DNA of 64,000 bases from Isosphaera sp. (GCA_013822345.1 PNKH01000005.1:59329-123328), one strand, 5' to 3'. Positions 1 to 8,218 are shown, counted from the stretch's first letter. Numbers and translations: made by a program. Notes: generated from the sequence alone by a model not told the origin.

Positions 1-713
1 AGCTGTACAAGCAGTTCAAGCTCGACGAGCCGTGGGACTCGGAGCACAACAAGAAGCTGCTGGCGAAGATGCCGGACGTGTTCCGGGTCGGGTTCGAGCC
101 GAAGGATTCGGTGAAGACGTACTACCAGGGGTTCGCCGGGAAGGGGGCGGCGTTCGAGCCCGGGGCGAGGCTCATGGGAGTCGACGTCACCGACGGCACG
201 TCAAACACGATCGGCATTGTCGAGGCCGGCCCGCCGGTCGAGTGGACGAAGCCGGCCGACCTCCCGTTCGACCCGAACAAGCCGTTCCCGAAGCTCGCCC
301 GGCCGTTCAAGAACACCCTCATGGTGGGCATGCTCGACGGGTCCGCGCTCGCCCTGGACCCGGACCTCGACGCTGACGTCTTGAAGAACCTCGTCGGCCG
401 GGCCGACGGGCTGGTGACCCCGGAGCGGAAAAAGCTGGAGGCGAAGTTCGCGCTCTCCAACGAGGACGTGAAAATGGCCCGCGACCTGCTCGCCATGAGC
501 GAGAAGGCAGCCGGGAGGATCGCCGCCGAGCTCCGCGAGCAGCAGAAGCTGGTCGCGGAGCTGGAGAAGCGGGTGGGCGGGGACAACCCGCTCCGGGCGC
601 TAGACTTCGCCCGGCTCGCGAACGACGTAATCGTCCTCGAGGGAGTCCTGCAAGACCTCCAGAAGCAGACCGAGGGCCTGCGGGAGCTGGCCGAGGCGGC
701 GGGGAAGAAGTGA
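1..713 (+). CDS. DUF1559-family protein, C-terminal part (5' end outside window)
   Basis: The reading frame is already open at base 3 and runs to the TGA at 711-713, so only the C-terminal part is present. The segment DGTSNTIGIVEAG, followed by TLMVGMLDGSALAL, resembles the end of the planctomycete DUF1559 domain, where a conserved loop precedes a display-type DGS motif. After it come about 100 residues rich in K, E, A and L (near EKAAGRIAAELREQQKLVAELEKRV) that look like a coiled coil. DUF1559 proteins are pseudopilin-like, cell-envelope proteins of unknown role. A second DUF1559 gene starts 150 bp downstream on the same strand. The family call is good; the function is unknown. Confidence 0.8.
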   Translation, partial: LYKQFKLDEPWDSEHNKKLLAKMPDVFRVGFEPKDSVKTYYQGFAGKGAAFEPGARLMGVDVTDGTSNTIGIVEAGPPVEWTKPADLPFDPNKPFPKLARPFKNTLMVGMLDGSALALDPDLDADVLKNLVGRADGLVTPERKKLEAKFALSNEDVKMARDLLAMSEKAAGRIAAELREQQKLVAELEKRVGGDNPLRALDFARLANDVIVLEGVLQDLQKQTEGLRELAEAAGKK

Positions 714-865
714 CCGCGGGGGCGGTCGCTCGCGAAACCTGGTCCAAGAACGTTGCGGGCCGTCTCACTTCCGGTTAATCTTTGGGCGGCCCGCCGGACT
801 CGCACCGGCGCCCGCCCGGGCGCCGCCCCCGGCCCGGCCCCCACTCACCCGCCGGAGGCGTCCCC

Positions 866-1795
866 GTGACGACCCGCCCGCCCGCGTCCCGCCGCGCGTT
901 CACCCTGATCGAGCTGCTCGTCGTCGTCGCCATCATCATGGTCCTGGTCGCCCTGCTCATGCCCGGCGTCCAGAAGGTGCGCGAGGCGGCCGCCCGGGCC
1001 TCCTGCGCCAACAACCTGAAGCAGATCGGCCTCGGGTTCGCGCACCACGCCCACCTCCGGCTCGACTACCCGACCGCCGGGTCCGGCCCGTGGGCGACCC
1101 GGTCCCGCCACCCGGGCGGGGCGCCGAAGACCGGCGCCCAGCAGAACTGGGGGTGGGCGTACCAGATCCTCCCGTACGTCGAGCAGGACACCGTCTGGCG
1201 GAGCCCGAGCGACGACGAGGTGAAGCGGGCGGCCGTCGCCATCTACTTCTGCCCGAGCCGGCGGAAGCCGATGGTGGTGACCAGCACGAAGTGGGGCACC
1301 CGGGCGATGATGGACTACGCCGGGAACGGCGGGACGGACGGGGTCCCGCCGGCGGCCGACAACGGGGAGAACGGGCTGTTGGTCCGGAACAGCCTGGGCC
1401 GGACGATCCGGCCGCACGACACGGACCGGCAGCGGGGCATCCCGGACGGGACCTCGAACACCCTGCTGGTGTCGGAGAAGCAGTTGAACACGGCGATGTT
1501 CGGCCCGGACCAGTGGAACGACGACGAGGGGTGGACGGCCGGGTACGACCAGGACACGGTCTGCTGGGCGCTGCAGCCGCCGGTCCGGGACGAGCGGTAC
1601 CGGGCCGAGTACGCGAACCAGGGCGGGCAATTCGGGGCGTCGCACCCCGGCAACTTCAACGCCCTGTTCGCCGACGGGTCGGTCCGGCGCATCCGGTACG
1701 ACATCCAGTCGAACAACAGCCCGACCAACCCGGGGGTGTGGCAGCGCCTCTGCCGCCGAGAGGACGGCCAGGTGGTCACCGAGGGCGACCTCTGA
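866..1795 (+). CDS. DUF1559 prepilin-type protein
   Basis: 309 residues. The GTG start at 866 is preferred because GGAGGCG lies 7 bases upstream and translation then begins just before the type IV pilin-like cleavage/methylation motif (RRAFTLIELLVVVAII, about residues 9-24), which is also the only transmembrane segment. The N-terminal helix continues to the DUF1559 signature CANNLKQIGLGFAHHAH. The C-terminal end has the family's HPGNFNALFADGSVR motif (H, about nine residues, then DG). It is probably anchored in the cytoplasmic membrane or assembled as a pseudopilin. Members are greatly expanded in planctomycetes and none has a firmly known role. The partial gene upstream belongs to the same family, so this is a tandem pair. 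Confidence 0.93.
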   Translation: MTTRPPASRRAFTLIELLVVVAIIMVLVALLMPGVQKVREAAARASCANNLKQIGLGFAHHAHLRLDYPTAGSGPWATRSRHPGGAPKTGAQQNWGWAYQILPYVEQDTVWRSPSDDEVKRAAVAIYFCPSRRKPMVVTSTKWGTRAMMDYAGNGGTDGVPPAADNGENGLLVRNSLGRTIRPHDTDRQRGIPDGTSNTLLVSEKQLNTAMFGPDQWNDDEGWTAGYDQDTVCWALQPPVRDERYRAEYANQGGQFGASHPGNFNALFADGSVRRIRYDIQSNNSPTNPGVWQRLCRREDGQVVTEGDL

Positions 1796-1806
1796 CCGGC
1801 CGGCCG

Positions 1807-2370
1807 TCACCAGAACTTCCACCACGGCCGGCGCCGCGGCGGTGGTTCGGGCATCCTCAAGAGTCCAATCATCTCGAGGACCCGTGGGGCCGTCGGGTCG
1901 TGTCCCAGGTCGCCGGGGTGGCGGGCCACGCCCCCGGCGACCGCGACGCACGCCCCCCTCCGGGCGTGGCCGTACGCCTCCCAGAGGTCCCGGCAGTAGT
2001 GGACCGCCTTCCCGCAGGCGTCGCAGTGGCGGACGCCCGGGTCGTCGGTCCCCCTCAGCGCCTCCCACTTCTTCGGGCACCGGAACGCGAACAATTCGTC
2101 GCAGTTCTCGATCGGCGGGCGGTCGAAGACCGCCACCCAGTCCGGGTCGAGCGTCGGGCGGAGGTTCCCGAGTTCCCCCGTCACCCAGTACCGCTCGGCC
2201 TCGGTGAGGTCCGGGTCGTGGCGGCGGACCTCCAGCCGGATGAACCGGCCGCGCGGGTCGTCGTGCTCGTCCAGCCAGTCGGCGTAGACGAGCCACGCCG
2301 TCAGCTCGGCCGGGTTATTGAGGACGGCCCGGACGAACGCCGCGTCGGCGGCGGACAGGGGTGGGGACAT
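1807..2370 (-). CDS. TIGR02996 domain protein with C-terminal CxxC motif
   Basis: 187 residues. The first 45 residues match the TIGR02996 domain found in Gemmataceae and Myxococcota: AVLNNPAELTAWLVYADWLDEHDD, then GRFIRLE. The middle carries CDACGKAVHYC (about residues 120-130), a possible small zinc-binding knuckle, and the C-terminus is basic and tryptophan-rich (RRRPWWKFW). The domain often comes before leucine-rich repeats, but none is seen here. The ATG at 2370 is chosen because it starts the domain; a longer open frame upstream reads through an intergenic inverted repeat and is not credible. Its stop is 12 bp from the stop of the convergent DUF1559 gene. Function unknown. Confidence 0.85.
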   Translation of the reverse strand: MSPPLSAADAAFVRAVLNNPAELTAWLVYADWLDEHDDPRGRFIRLEVRRHDPDLTEAERYWVTGELGNLRPTLDPDWVAVFDRPPIENCDELFAFRCPKKWEALRGTDDPGVRHCDACGKAVHYCRDLWEAYGHARRGACVAVAGGVARHPGDLGHDPTAPRVLEMIGLLRMPEPPPRRRPWWKFW

Positions 2371-2443
2371 GACGGCCGCCTGGCGGGACGGGGCGACTCC
2401 ATCGTAACGTCGTCCGCCGCCGCCGGGCAACCGGCCTCGGTGT

Positions 2444-2503
2444 GGGAGGGCGAGGCTCCCGCCGAGCCGTGCGGCCCCGGCTCGGCGGGAGCCTCGCCCT
2501 CCC
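2444..2503. repeat. Inverted repeat, 26-bp perfect arms (GGGAGGGCGAGGCTCCCG family)
   Basis: Arms at 2444-2469 and 2478-2503 are perfect complements with an 8-base loop. It lies 17 bp beyond the stop codon of the transglutaminase gene and could end its transcript. The same arm sequence recurs at 14512, 23137 and 53062, so this is a dispersed family rather than a chance hairpin. Confidence 0.95.
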
Positions 2504-2519
2504 TCACCCAGACCCGGCC

Positions 2520-3491
2520 CTACTGCTGCTGCTGGCTCTGCTGCTGGCGGAACACCCGGTTCCGGGCCTGCTGGTTCAGCCGCTCGTTCCGCCCGCCGCC
2601 GTTCGCGGTCGCCAGCGCCGACCACGCCGGGGCGTCGGCCGGCTCCGCCAGGTCGGCCGGCACCTTGTCCGCCGGCTGAACGCCCACCGTCACCGCGATC
2701 GCCTCGTCCGCGTCCCCCTTCCACACCCCGCGGTTCGGCGGCACGTCCGAGAAGTCACGGCCGACGGCCGTCACCACGTGGTCCGCCCCGACCCACTTGC
2801 CGTGGGTCGGGTCGAGGTTCGCCCACCCGAGGTCCGGCCCGGCCCACACCTGCACCCAGGCGTGGGTGGCGATCTCCCCCGGCTGGTGGACGTACCCGCT
2901 GACGTACCGGGCCGGCAGCCCGCGGAGCCGGGCCGCCGCCAGGAACAGGTGGGCGATGTCCTGGCACACCCCGCTCCCCAACTCCAGCGCCTCCGACACC
3001 CGGGTGTGGGCCGCGGTCACCGCCTTCTCGTACCGCAGCCGGCTGCGCACCTCGACGGTGATCGCCTCGGCCACCGCCAGCACCGTCGTGCAGTCTTCGA
3101 GCGGGATGTCGGCGGCGAACGCCCGGACGGCCGGGGCGAAGTCGACCTGCGGGCTGGCCCGGAGGAACTCCAGGGCGTCGACGCTCGGGGGCGCGTCCGG
3201 GACCCACGGGACGGCCGCCAGCACCTCCGGGGCGGGGGTGCGGTGGACCCGGACGCACGCCGCCGCCCGGATCACCACCTCGCGGTGCGGGGGCGTGATG
3301 TTGAACAACTCGACCCGGTTGCCGAACCCGTCCCGGTAGGCGGTGACCGGGGCCGGCGGGGTGACCCGGAGCTTGTAACCGAGGACCGCCTGGTCGTCCT
3401 GCGACGGCGGGGCGGTCCGCACCTCGATGACGGACTCCGTCACCGGGGCCGAGTAGGTGAGCCGGGTCTCGTGGTCGATCCTTAGGAGCAT
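2520..3491 (-). CDS. Transglutaminase-like cysteine protease family protein
   Basis: 323 residues. An N-terminal beta-rich domain (about 1-115, beginning MLLRIDHETRLTYSAPV) precedes a transglutaminase core with the expected triad: Cys176 in GVCQDIAHLF, His210 in ATHAWVQV and Asp227 in NLDPTHG. The tail is glutamine-rich (QQQSQQQQ). The ATG at 3491 gives the canonical family start. Such proteins usually sit with an alpha-E protein and a circularly permuted ATP-grasp protein, a trio predicted from gene neighbourhoods to make or process peptide-like products. Here the alpha-E gene is present upstream, separated only by the four-helix-bundle cassette; no ATP-grasp partner lies in the group. It is likely cytoplasmic because no signal peptide is visible. 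The substrate is unknown. Confidence 0.92.
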   Translation of the reverse strand: MLLRIDHETRLTYSAPVTESVIEVRTAPPSQDDQAVLGYKLRVTPPAPVTAYRDGFGNRVELFNITPPHREVVIRAAACVRVHRTPAPEVLAAVPWVPDAPPSVDALEFLRASPQVDFAPAVRAFAADIPLEDCTTVLAVAEAITVEVRSRLRYEKAVTAAHTRVSEALELGSGVCQDIAHLFLAAARLRGLPARYVSGYVHQPGEIATHAWVQVWAGPDLGWANLDPTHGKWVGADHVVTAVGRDFSDVPPNRGVWKGDADEAIAVTVGVQPADKVPADLAEPADAPAWSALATANGGGRNERLNQQARNRVFRQQQSQQQQ

Positions 3492-4030
3492 TGCCAGTTG
3501 CCCGTGGCCAGTGGCCAGTTGTTGTTGACCTCGGGACCGCGCGGGGCAGCCGTCAACCTTTGGGAGGCGGGTCGGCGACCGGGACTCGGTCGTTCTGCTC
3601 ACCGATCCGGTGAAGGTACTCGTTCGAACTCGGCGCGAGCTCGTCGAGCAGCGGCTTCAAGGCCGCCACCTGGTCGGTGGTGAGGAGTTTCCGGGCGAAC
3701 GCCCGCCTCAGCCAGTGCTGAGTTTCATTGAGCGACCCGCGGGCGATCTTCACGAACCGGCGGTTCTCCTGGTAGCTCCCACGGCCGTGCCCTTCCGCGA
3801 TGTTCGCCCCGACGCTGCCGGCCGCCCGCACGAGTTGCTTGCCGATGGTATCCCGCTCGAAGTTCGGCCACGGGCGGACTATCTCCCAGATGGCGTCCGC
3901 CAACTGTTCGGCCCGTTGGTAGACCCGCAACTGTTGGAAGTTCGACTTCGCCATGGCGATCCCTCTCGCGGTCAATCTCTGATGTCCCCCCGCTGAAAAC
4001 AACTGGCCACTGGCGACCGGCAACTGGCAA
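3491..4030. mobile_element. Cassette: four-helix-bundle gene between 33-bp inverted repeats
   Basis: The segments 3491-3523 and 3998-4030 are inverted copies agreeing at 31 of 33 positions (the outer end reads TTGCCAGTTGCC, the inner end CCAGTGGCCAGTTGTT). Between them lies a single gene for a four-helix-bundle protein. The outer boundaries are exact: the left end shares one base with the ATG of the transglutaminase gene, and the right end abuts the stop codon of the alpha-E gene. That is what a cassette inserted into a tight intergenic joint would look like. No transposase is present, so mobility would need help from elsewhere. Mobility is inferred; the repeat structure is seen directly. Confidence 0.6.
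3553..3954 (-). CDS. Four-helix-bundle protein (23S rRNA intervening-sequence protein family)
   Basis: 133 residues. The sequence follows the family pattern of the proteins encoded inside 23S rRNA intervening sequences: an N-terminal FQQLRVYQRAEQLADAIW helix, then GKQLVRAAGSVGANIAEGHGR, then RFVKIARGSLNETQHWLRRA and a final helix. The length is at the family's usual 115-130 residues plus a short tail. The ATG at 3954 begins at the first helix. The role of stand-alone members is not established. This copy lies inside an inverted-repeat cassette that separates the alpha-E and transglutaminase genes, and it is not associated with any rRNA gene here. Confidence 0.9.
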   Translation of the reverse strand: MAKSNFQQLRVYQRAEQLADAIWEIVRPWPNFERDTIGKQLVRAAGSVGANIAEGHGRGSYQENRRFVKIARGSLNETQHWLRRAFARKLLTTDQVAALKPLLDELAPSSNEYLHRIGEQNDRVPVADPPPKG

Positions 4031-5002
4031 TCACGTCCGGAAGTACGCCTGGTGCACGTCCCGGCCGACGGCCGCGCACGTCTCCTGCACCCCGACCAGG
4101 AACTGGTCGACGCCGCGGCGGAACAGGTCGTCCACGTCCATGTACCGCAGCTCCGAGTCGAGCCGCCCGAGGTGCCGCTCGGCGTCCGTCCCGAACCCGC
4201 CACCCCCGGCCACGCACCGCAGCGACTCCAGGCACCGGGCCACCCCGAACCGCATGCTCCGGGGGAACTCGGCCTCCAGCAGCAGGTACCGGACCACCCC
4301 GACCGGGTCGACCCGCTCCCGGGCCTGCTTCTGGTACGCCTCGTACGCGGACGTGCCGCGGAGCAGGCTCGCCCAGTGGGCCGCCGAGAACGTCACGTCG
4401 GACCCGACCCCGGCGGGGACGAACGCGGCCGACGCGTAACAGTGGACGTTGATCACCCGGCTGAGCATGTCGACCCGCTCCAGGTGACGGCCGACCTGGA
4501 GGAAGTGGTACGCCTCGGTCCGCGGCAGGGTGCCGTCGACCAGGGCGGCGAACAGGACGCACTCCCGGCGGACGCGGTCGAGGAACCGGGACGGGCTGGC
4601 CGCGAACCGGGCGGCGGCGCGCGGGCTGTTCAGGAACAGGTGGAGCTTGTTCAGCTGGCTCCACGCCTCCCCGGACAGCGTCTCCTGGGTGCCGCGGGCG
4701 TTCTCCCGGGCGCCGGCGACGGTCTCCCGGATCGACACCCCGCCGGCCCGGCCGAAGGTCAGGAACCGGAGGACCGCCTCGCGCTGGTCGGGGGCGCCAT
4801 CGGGGTGCGGCGGGCGGGACCGGGCGAACGCCGCGCGGGCGCTGAGCATGAGCAGGACGTTGTCGAGCGGCCCGGCCCCGTCGGGCCGCGACCCCTCCTC
4901 GAGCTCCATCGAGAAGGCGTCGTCGAGGAGCCGGGCCAGGCCCTCGGCGCGCTCGACGTACCGGCTGATCCAGTAGAGGTTTTCCGCGACGCGGCTGAGC
5001 AT
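4031..5002 (-). CDS. Alpha-E domain-containing protein
   Basis: 323 residues, all helical in appearance, at the usual length of the alpha-E (DUF403) family. The start MLSRVAENLYWISRYVERAE and the later FLQVGRHLERVDMLSRV are diagnostic. The ATG at 5002 is the one that opens this signature. The family co-occurs with transglutaminase and circularly permuted ATP-grasp or amidoligase genes. Here the transglutaminase lies downstream in the same direction, after the four-helix-bundle cassette. The next gene upstream is a Gemmataceae hypothetical protein, not the expected ATP-grasp. The molecular function is not established; the neighbourhood suggests a part in peptide-bond chemistry. Confidence 0.92.
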   Translation of the reverse strand: MLSRVAENLYWISRYVERAEGLARLLDDAFSMELEEGSRPDGAGPLDNVLLMLSARAAFARSRPPHPDGAPDQREAVLRFLTFGRAGGVSIRETVAGARENARGTQETLSGEAWSQLNKLHLFLNSPRAAARFAASPSRFLDRVRRECVLFAALVDGTLPRTEAYHFLQVGRHLERVDMLSRVINVHCYASAAFVPAGVGSDVTFSAAHWASLLRGTSAYEAYQKQARERVDPVGVVRYLLLEAEFPRSMRFGVARCLESLRCVAGGGGFGTDAERHLGRLDSELRYMDVDDLFRRGVDQFLVGVQETCAAVGRDVHQAYFRT

Positions 5003-5058
5003 GGGCTCGCGCAGGTAAGGCGGAGAGGGGGACAATGTATCGGCGGGGCAGCCATCTT

Positions 5059-5112
5059 GTAGGGCGCGCACCGCGTGCCTCTTCGCAAGACGGCACGCGG
5101 TGCGCGCCCTAC
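5059..5112. repeat. Inverted repeat, 21-bp perfect arms
   Basis: Arms at 5059-5079 and 5092-5112 (GTAGGGCGCGCACCGCGTGCC and its complement) with a 12-base loop. The right arm contains the stop codon of the MTEAEWL-family gene (CTA at 5109-5111 on the + strand), so the hairpin would form at the very end of that transcript. It is a plausible terminator, without a T-tract. Confidence 0.93.
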
Positions 5113-5816
5113 GAAAGTCCGAGCACCAGGTCGACGACCCAGCACCCGCGGACGTGGGTCAACCGCGGGTCGCGGCAGTGGGTCAGCACGTCGTCGTGAT
5201 CGCACCCGGCGTCCTGCAGCGCGTCGGCGAGGATCGGCAGCCGGTCGAACGCCCGCTCGTCGTAGGCGCCGCGGGCGAGTTGCAACGCCGTGGACGTGAG
5301 CCACTCCGGTTCGGGCACGACGGGGCGGAACGGGTTGCCGACCACCTCCCGGATGAGCGAGAACTGCCACTGGATTCGAGAGTGCCAGGGGGGGATTGCG
5401 TCTCCCGGCCCAACTCGGAGCAGGGCCAGCCGCAACGAGCCGAGGTCTGTGCACCTGCAGCAATGGATCAAGAAGTCGTCGCTGTCCATCGTCAGGATTG
5501 CCGTCGCCTGAAGGGAGATTGAGGCCGCCTCCACCGGCAGCGGCACCTGGGTCTGAATCGCGGCCCGCGAAGGCAAATCGCTGTACGCGTCGAACGTCCG
5601 CGCCGAAGTTTCCAGCAAGAGGGCGCGGCTCGCTAACCCGTCGGCGTACTGCTCAGCCACCTCGATCGCCTCGCGGCCGGGGTTCGGAATCAACTCCCAC
5701 AAGTAGCGACAGAACGAGGCGGCGAGTAGGCGGGCCTTTCGACCCCCCAACCTCGGGGCCAGATACTCGATCAGCGTTTCCGGCTCCTCGCAGGCCAGCC
5801 ATTCCGCTTCGGTCAT
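5109..5816 (-). CDS. Gemmataceae MTEAEWL-family protein of unknown function
   Basis: 235 residues starting MTEAEWLACEEPETLIEYL. The C-terminal third carries the block that recurs in many Gemmataceae paralogues: REVVGNPFRPV, a W..TA.QLARGAYD segment, FDRLPILADALQDAGC, then HCRDPRLTHVRGCWVVDLVLG. The family has no assigned function that I know of; the conserved CDHDDVLTHCR region has Cys and His residues that could bind metal, which is speculation. The stop codon of DUF1501, the gene upstream in transcription, is 5 bp from this ATG, so the two are probably cotranscribed. An inverted repeat overlaps the stop codon. Confidence 0.88.
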   Translation of the reverse strand: MTEAEWLACEEPETLIEYLAPRLGGRKARLLAASFCRYLWELIPNPGREAIEVAEQYADGLASRALLLETSARTFDAYSDLPSRAAIQTQVPLPVEAASISLQATAILTMDSDDFLIHCCRCTDLGSLRLALLRVGPGDAIPPWHSRIQWQFSLIREVVGNPFRPVVPEPEWLTSTALQLARGAYDERAFDRLPILADALQDAGCDHDDVLTHCRDPRLTHVRGCWVVDLVLGLS

Positions 5817-5820
5817 CGGG

Positions 5821-7128
5821 TCACCGCAGGATCTGGCGGACCGGCTCCCCGCGGTAGACCGCGAGCGGGCGGCCGAGGCCGTCGCGGATCTCTGCGTCGC
5901 GCGGCACGCCGAGGCAGTGATAGATCGTCGCGTGCAGGTCCGGCGGGGTCACCCGGCCGTCCTTCGGGTACGCGGCCAGGCCGTCGCTCGCCCCGTACAC
6001 CGTCCCGCCCCGCACCCCGCCGCCGGCCAGCGCCACCGAGAACACCGGCCCCCAGTGGTCGCGGCCGCCGGCCCCGTTGATCTTCGGCGTCCGCCCGAAC
6101 TCCCCGCACCACACCACCAGCGTGTCGTCCAGCATCCCCCGGTCCGACAGGTCCTCCAGCAAAGCCGTGTACGCCGCGTCGAGGACCGGCATCAGCTTCC
6201 GCACGCCCTCGGTGTTCTTGCTGTGCGTGTCCCAGTGGCCGTTGTTCGGGGCGTTCGGCACCCGCGTCCAGTTCACCCGCACGAGCGGCACCCCCGCCTC
6301 CACCATCCGCCGGGCCAACAGGCACGACTGCCCGAACCGCGTCCGCCCGTACCGGTCGCGCGCCCGCACCGGCTCCGACTCCAGGTCGAAGGCCTGCCGG
6401 GCCGCCGGCGACGCGATCAGCTCTAGTGCCTTCCGGACGTGCGGGTCGGCCGGCCCGCGGTCGATCCGCTCCAGCAGGCCGCGGCGGTCGTCGAACCGCC
6501 CGGCCGGCACCTCCGGCGGCAGCGCCAGCCCGGGGATGTCGAACTTCCCCTTCTCCGGCTCGCAGGTGATCAGCCACGGGTCGGCGCCGCGGCCGAGGAA
6601 CCCGGCGTCCTGGCCCGGCCAGGTCAGGTTGCCATCGTTCGCCGACTGCTCCGGCAGCGTGACCGCGGCCGGGAGCTGGCGGCCGGGTTGTAGCACCTTG
6701 CGGACGACCGCCCCGAGGCTCGGCCAGTCGTTCGGGGCGCCGGGCTTGGCGTTCTCGACCCCGACCGGGGCGTGCGGCACCCCGGTCGTCATGTAGTACC
6801 CGCTGGACGAGTGCGAGCTGTCGTTCGTCGAGCACGCCCGCAGCACCGCGATGCTCTCGGTCCACCGGCTCGTCTTCACCATCGTCTCGCCGACGACCAG
6901 GCCGGGGGTGGCGGTGCGGATCACGCCCATGTCGCCGCGGGCCTCGGCCGGGGAGTTCGGCTTCGGGTCCCACGTCTCCTGCTGCGGCGGGGCGCCGAGC
7001 AGGAAGAGCATGATGCACGACTTCGGCCGGCGGGCGGTGTCGGTCGCGGCCAGGAGTTGCGGCAGCGTGAGGCCGAAGGCGCCGGCGGCGAGGGCGGCGC
7101 GGCGGGTCGGGCCGGGGCAGGGGGTCAT
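5821..7128 (-). CDS. DUF1501 domain-containing protein (Tat-exported, sulfatase-fold)
   Basis: 435 residues. The N-terminus PTRRAALAAGAFGLTLPQLLAA is a twin-arginine signal. Next comes KSCIMLFLLGAPPQQETWDPKPN, typical of DUF1501, and later NGHWDTHSKN and VVWCGEFGRTPKINGAGGRDHWG, with the His and Asp positions the family shares with alkaline-phosphatase-fold enzymes. DUF1501 genes are abundant in planctomycetes, often next to DUF1549/DUF1553 cytochrome-like genes; none is adjacent here. The ATG at 7128 is chosen because it begins the Tat signal. Probable location is the periplasm or paryphoplasm. The enzymatic activity is unproven. Confidence 0.92.
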   Translation of the reverse strand: MTPCPGPTRRAALAAGAFGLTLPQLLAATDTARRPKSCIMLFLLGAPPQQETWDPKPNSPAEARGDMGVIRTATPGLVVGETMVKTSRWTESIAVLRACSTNDSSHSSSGYYMTTGVPHAPVGVENAKPGAPNDWPSLGAVVRKVLQPGRQLPAAVTLPEQSANDGNLTWPGQDAGFLGRGADPWLITCEPEKGKFDIPGLALPPEVPAGRFDDRRGLLERIDRGPADPHVRKALELIASPAARQAFDLESEPVRARDRYGRTRFGQSCLLARRMVEAGVPLVRVNWTRVPNAPNNGHWDTHSKNTEGVRKLMPVLDAAYTALLEDLSDRGMLDDTLVVWCGEFGRTPKINGAGGRDHWGPVFSVALAGGGVRGGTVYGASDGLAAYPKDGRVTPPDLHATIYHCLGVPRDAEIRDGLGRPLAVYRGEPVRQILR

Positions 7129-7232
7129 GACGTGCCTTCGGGCAGGGAGGCGGAAGGCGGCGGGTTGGTGCATAGAGTATGGCGGACGGCGGCCCCGGGG
7201 TGAAGCGGAAACCGGCCATGGGCATCCCCGAA

Positions 7233-7256
7233 CGCCCGGGGTTTCAACCCCGGGCG
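7233..7256. repeat. Short palindrome with 11-bp arms before the ATP-grasp gene
   Basis: CGCCCGGGGTT and its complement are separated by two bases. The same CCCGGGGTT/AACCCCGGG core forms the tips of the larger repeat at 43169-43299. It lies 20 bp upstream of the ATP-grasp start codon. Confidence 0.75.
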
Positions 7257-7275
7257 CCACGCCGCGGGCCACGCA

Positions 7276-8190
7276 ATGCGCGTCTTCGTCTACGAGCACC
7301 TGACCGCCCACGGGACCGGCCGCGACCCCGGTTCGCCCGAACACGGCATGTACCGCGAGGGCCGGGCCATGCGCGACGCCCTGTCCGAAGACTTCGCGCG
7401 CGTCCCCGGGGTCGAGGTGGTCGCCACCCCGCGCGGCGCGGACTGGTCGGTGCTCATCGCCCCGGAAACCGGCGGGCTCCTCCTGACGCTCCGCGAAAAG
7501 ACTGTCGGGAGGGTACTCGTCCCGTCGGCCGACGCCATCCGCCTCACGTCCGACAAGCTCGGCCTCGCCGACCACTGGCGGGCCCGCGTCGTCCCGACGC
7601 CCGCCACCACCGACCGCGAGCCGACCGCGTGCGAGGCGTTCCCGGTCGTGTGGAAGCCGCGCGACGGGTGCGGCTCGACCGCCACCTTCCGGCTCGACTC
7701 GGCCCTCGACCTGGCCGGGGCGAAGGCCCGCCGCGCCGCCGAGGGCCACGCCGGCCCGATGATCCTCCAGGAGTTCGTCCCGGGGCGGGCGGCGAGCGTC
7801 GCGTTCCTGTGCGGCCCGGCCGGCAACCTCCCGCTCGTCCCGGCGTTCCAGCTCCTCAGCGACGACGGCCGGTTCACGTACCTCGGCGGCGAACTCCCGA
7901 TCCCCCCGGCCCTCGCCGACCGGGCCGTCCGGCTCGCGCAGCGGGCGGTCGACTGTGTTCCGGGCCTGCTCGGGTATGTCGGCGTCGACCTGGTGCTGGG
8001 CGACGCCGGGGACTTCGCGATCGAGATCAACCCGCGGCTCACCACCTCCTACGTCGGCCTCCGAGCCCTCGCCGACTTCAACCTCGCGGAAGCGATGCTC
8101 CGGGTCGCGGCCGGCGAACCGGTCGGCCCGCTCCGGTGGAAGGGGGGCGGGGTGCGGTTCCGGACGGACGGGTCGGTCGCGGCGTTCTGA
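7276..8190 (+). CDS. ATP-grasp ligase, similar to tyramine-glutamate ligase MfnD
   Basis: 304 residues. The N-terminal MRVFVYEHLT...REGRAMRDAL is like the MfnD group. The ATP-grasp core follows: WKPRDGCGS (phosphate/lysine-binding strand), ILQEFVPGR, and the metal-binding pair in DLVLGDAGDFAIEINPRLTTSY (Asp, then E-x-N near residue 250). Known MfnD joins tyramine to glutamate in methanofuran synthesis, and planctomycetes are known to carry tetrahydromethanopterin/methanofuran C1 genes, so this assignment is plausible. No other C1-pathway gene is in the window, so it stays tentative; it could equally be another carboxylate-amine ligase. It is transcribed away from DUF1501. Confidence 0.85.
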   Translation: MRVFVYEHLTAHGTGRDPGSPEHGMYREGRAMRDALSEDFARVPGVEVVATPRGADWSVLIAPETGGLLLTLREKTVGRVLVPSADAIRLTSDKLGLADHWRARVVPTPATTDREPTACEAFPVVWKPRDGCGSTATFRLDSALDLAGAKARRAAEGHAGPMILQEFVPGRAASVAFLCGPAGNLPLVPAFQLLSDDGRFTYLGGELPIPPALADRAVRLAQRAVDCVPGLLGYVGVDLVLGDAGDFAIEINPRLTTSYVGLRALADFNLAEAMLRVAAGEPVGPLRWKGGGVRFRTDGSVAAF

Positions 8191-8218
8191 CGGGGGGGAC
8201 GATTTCACGAATTTCCGC

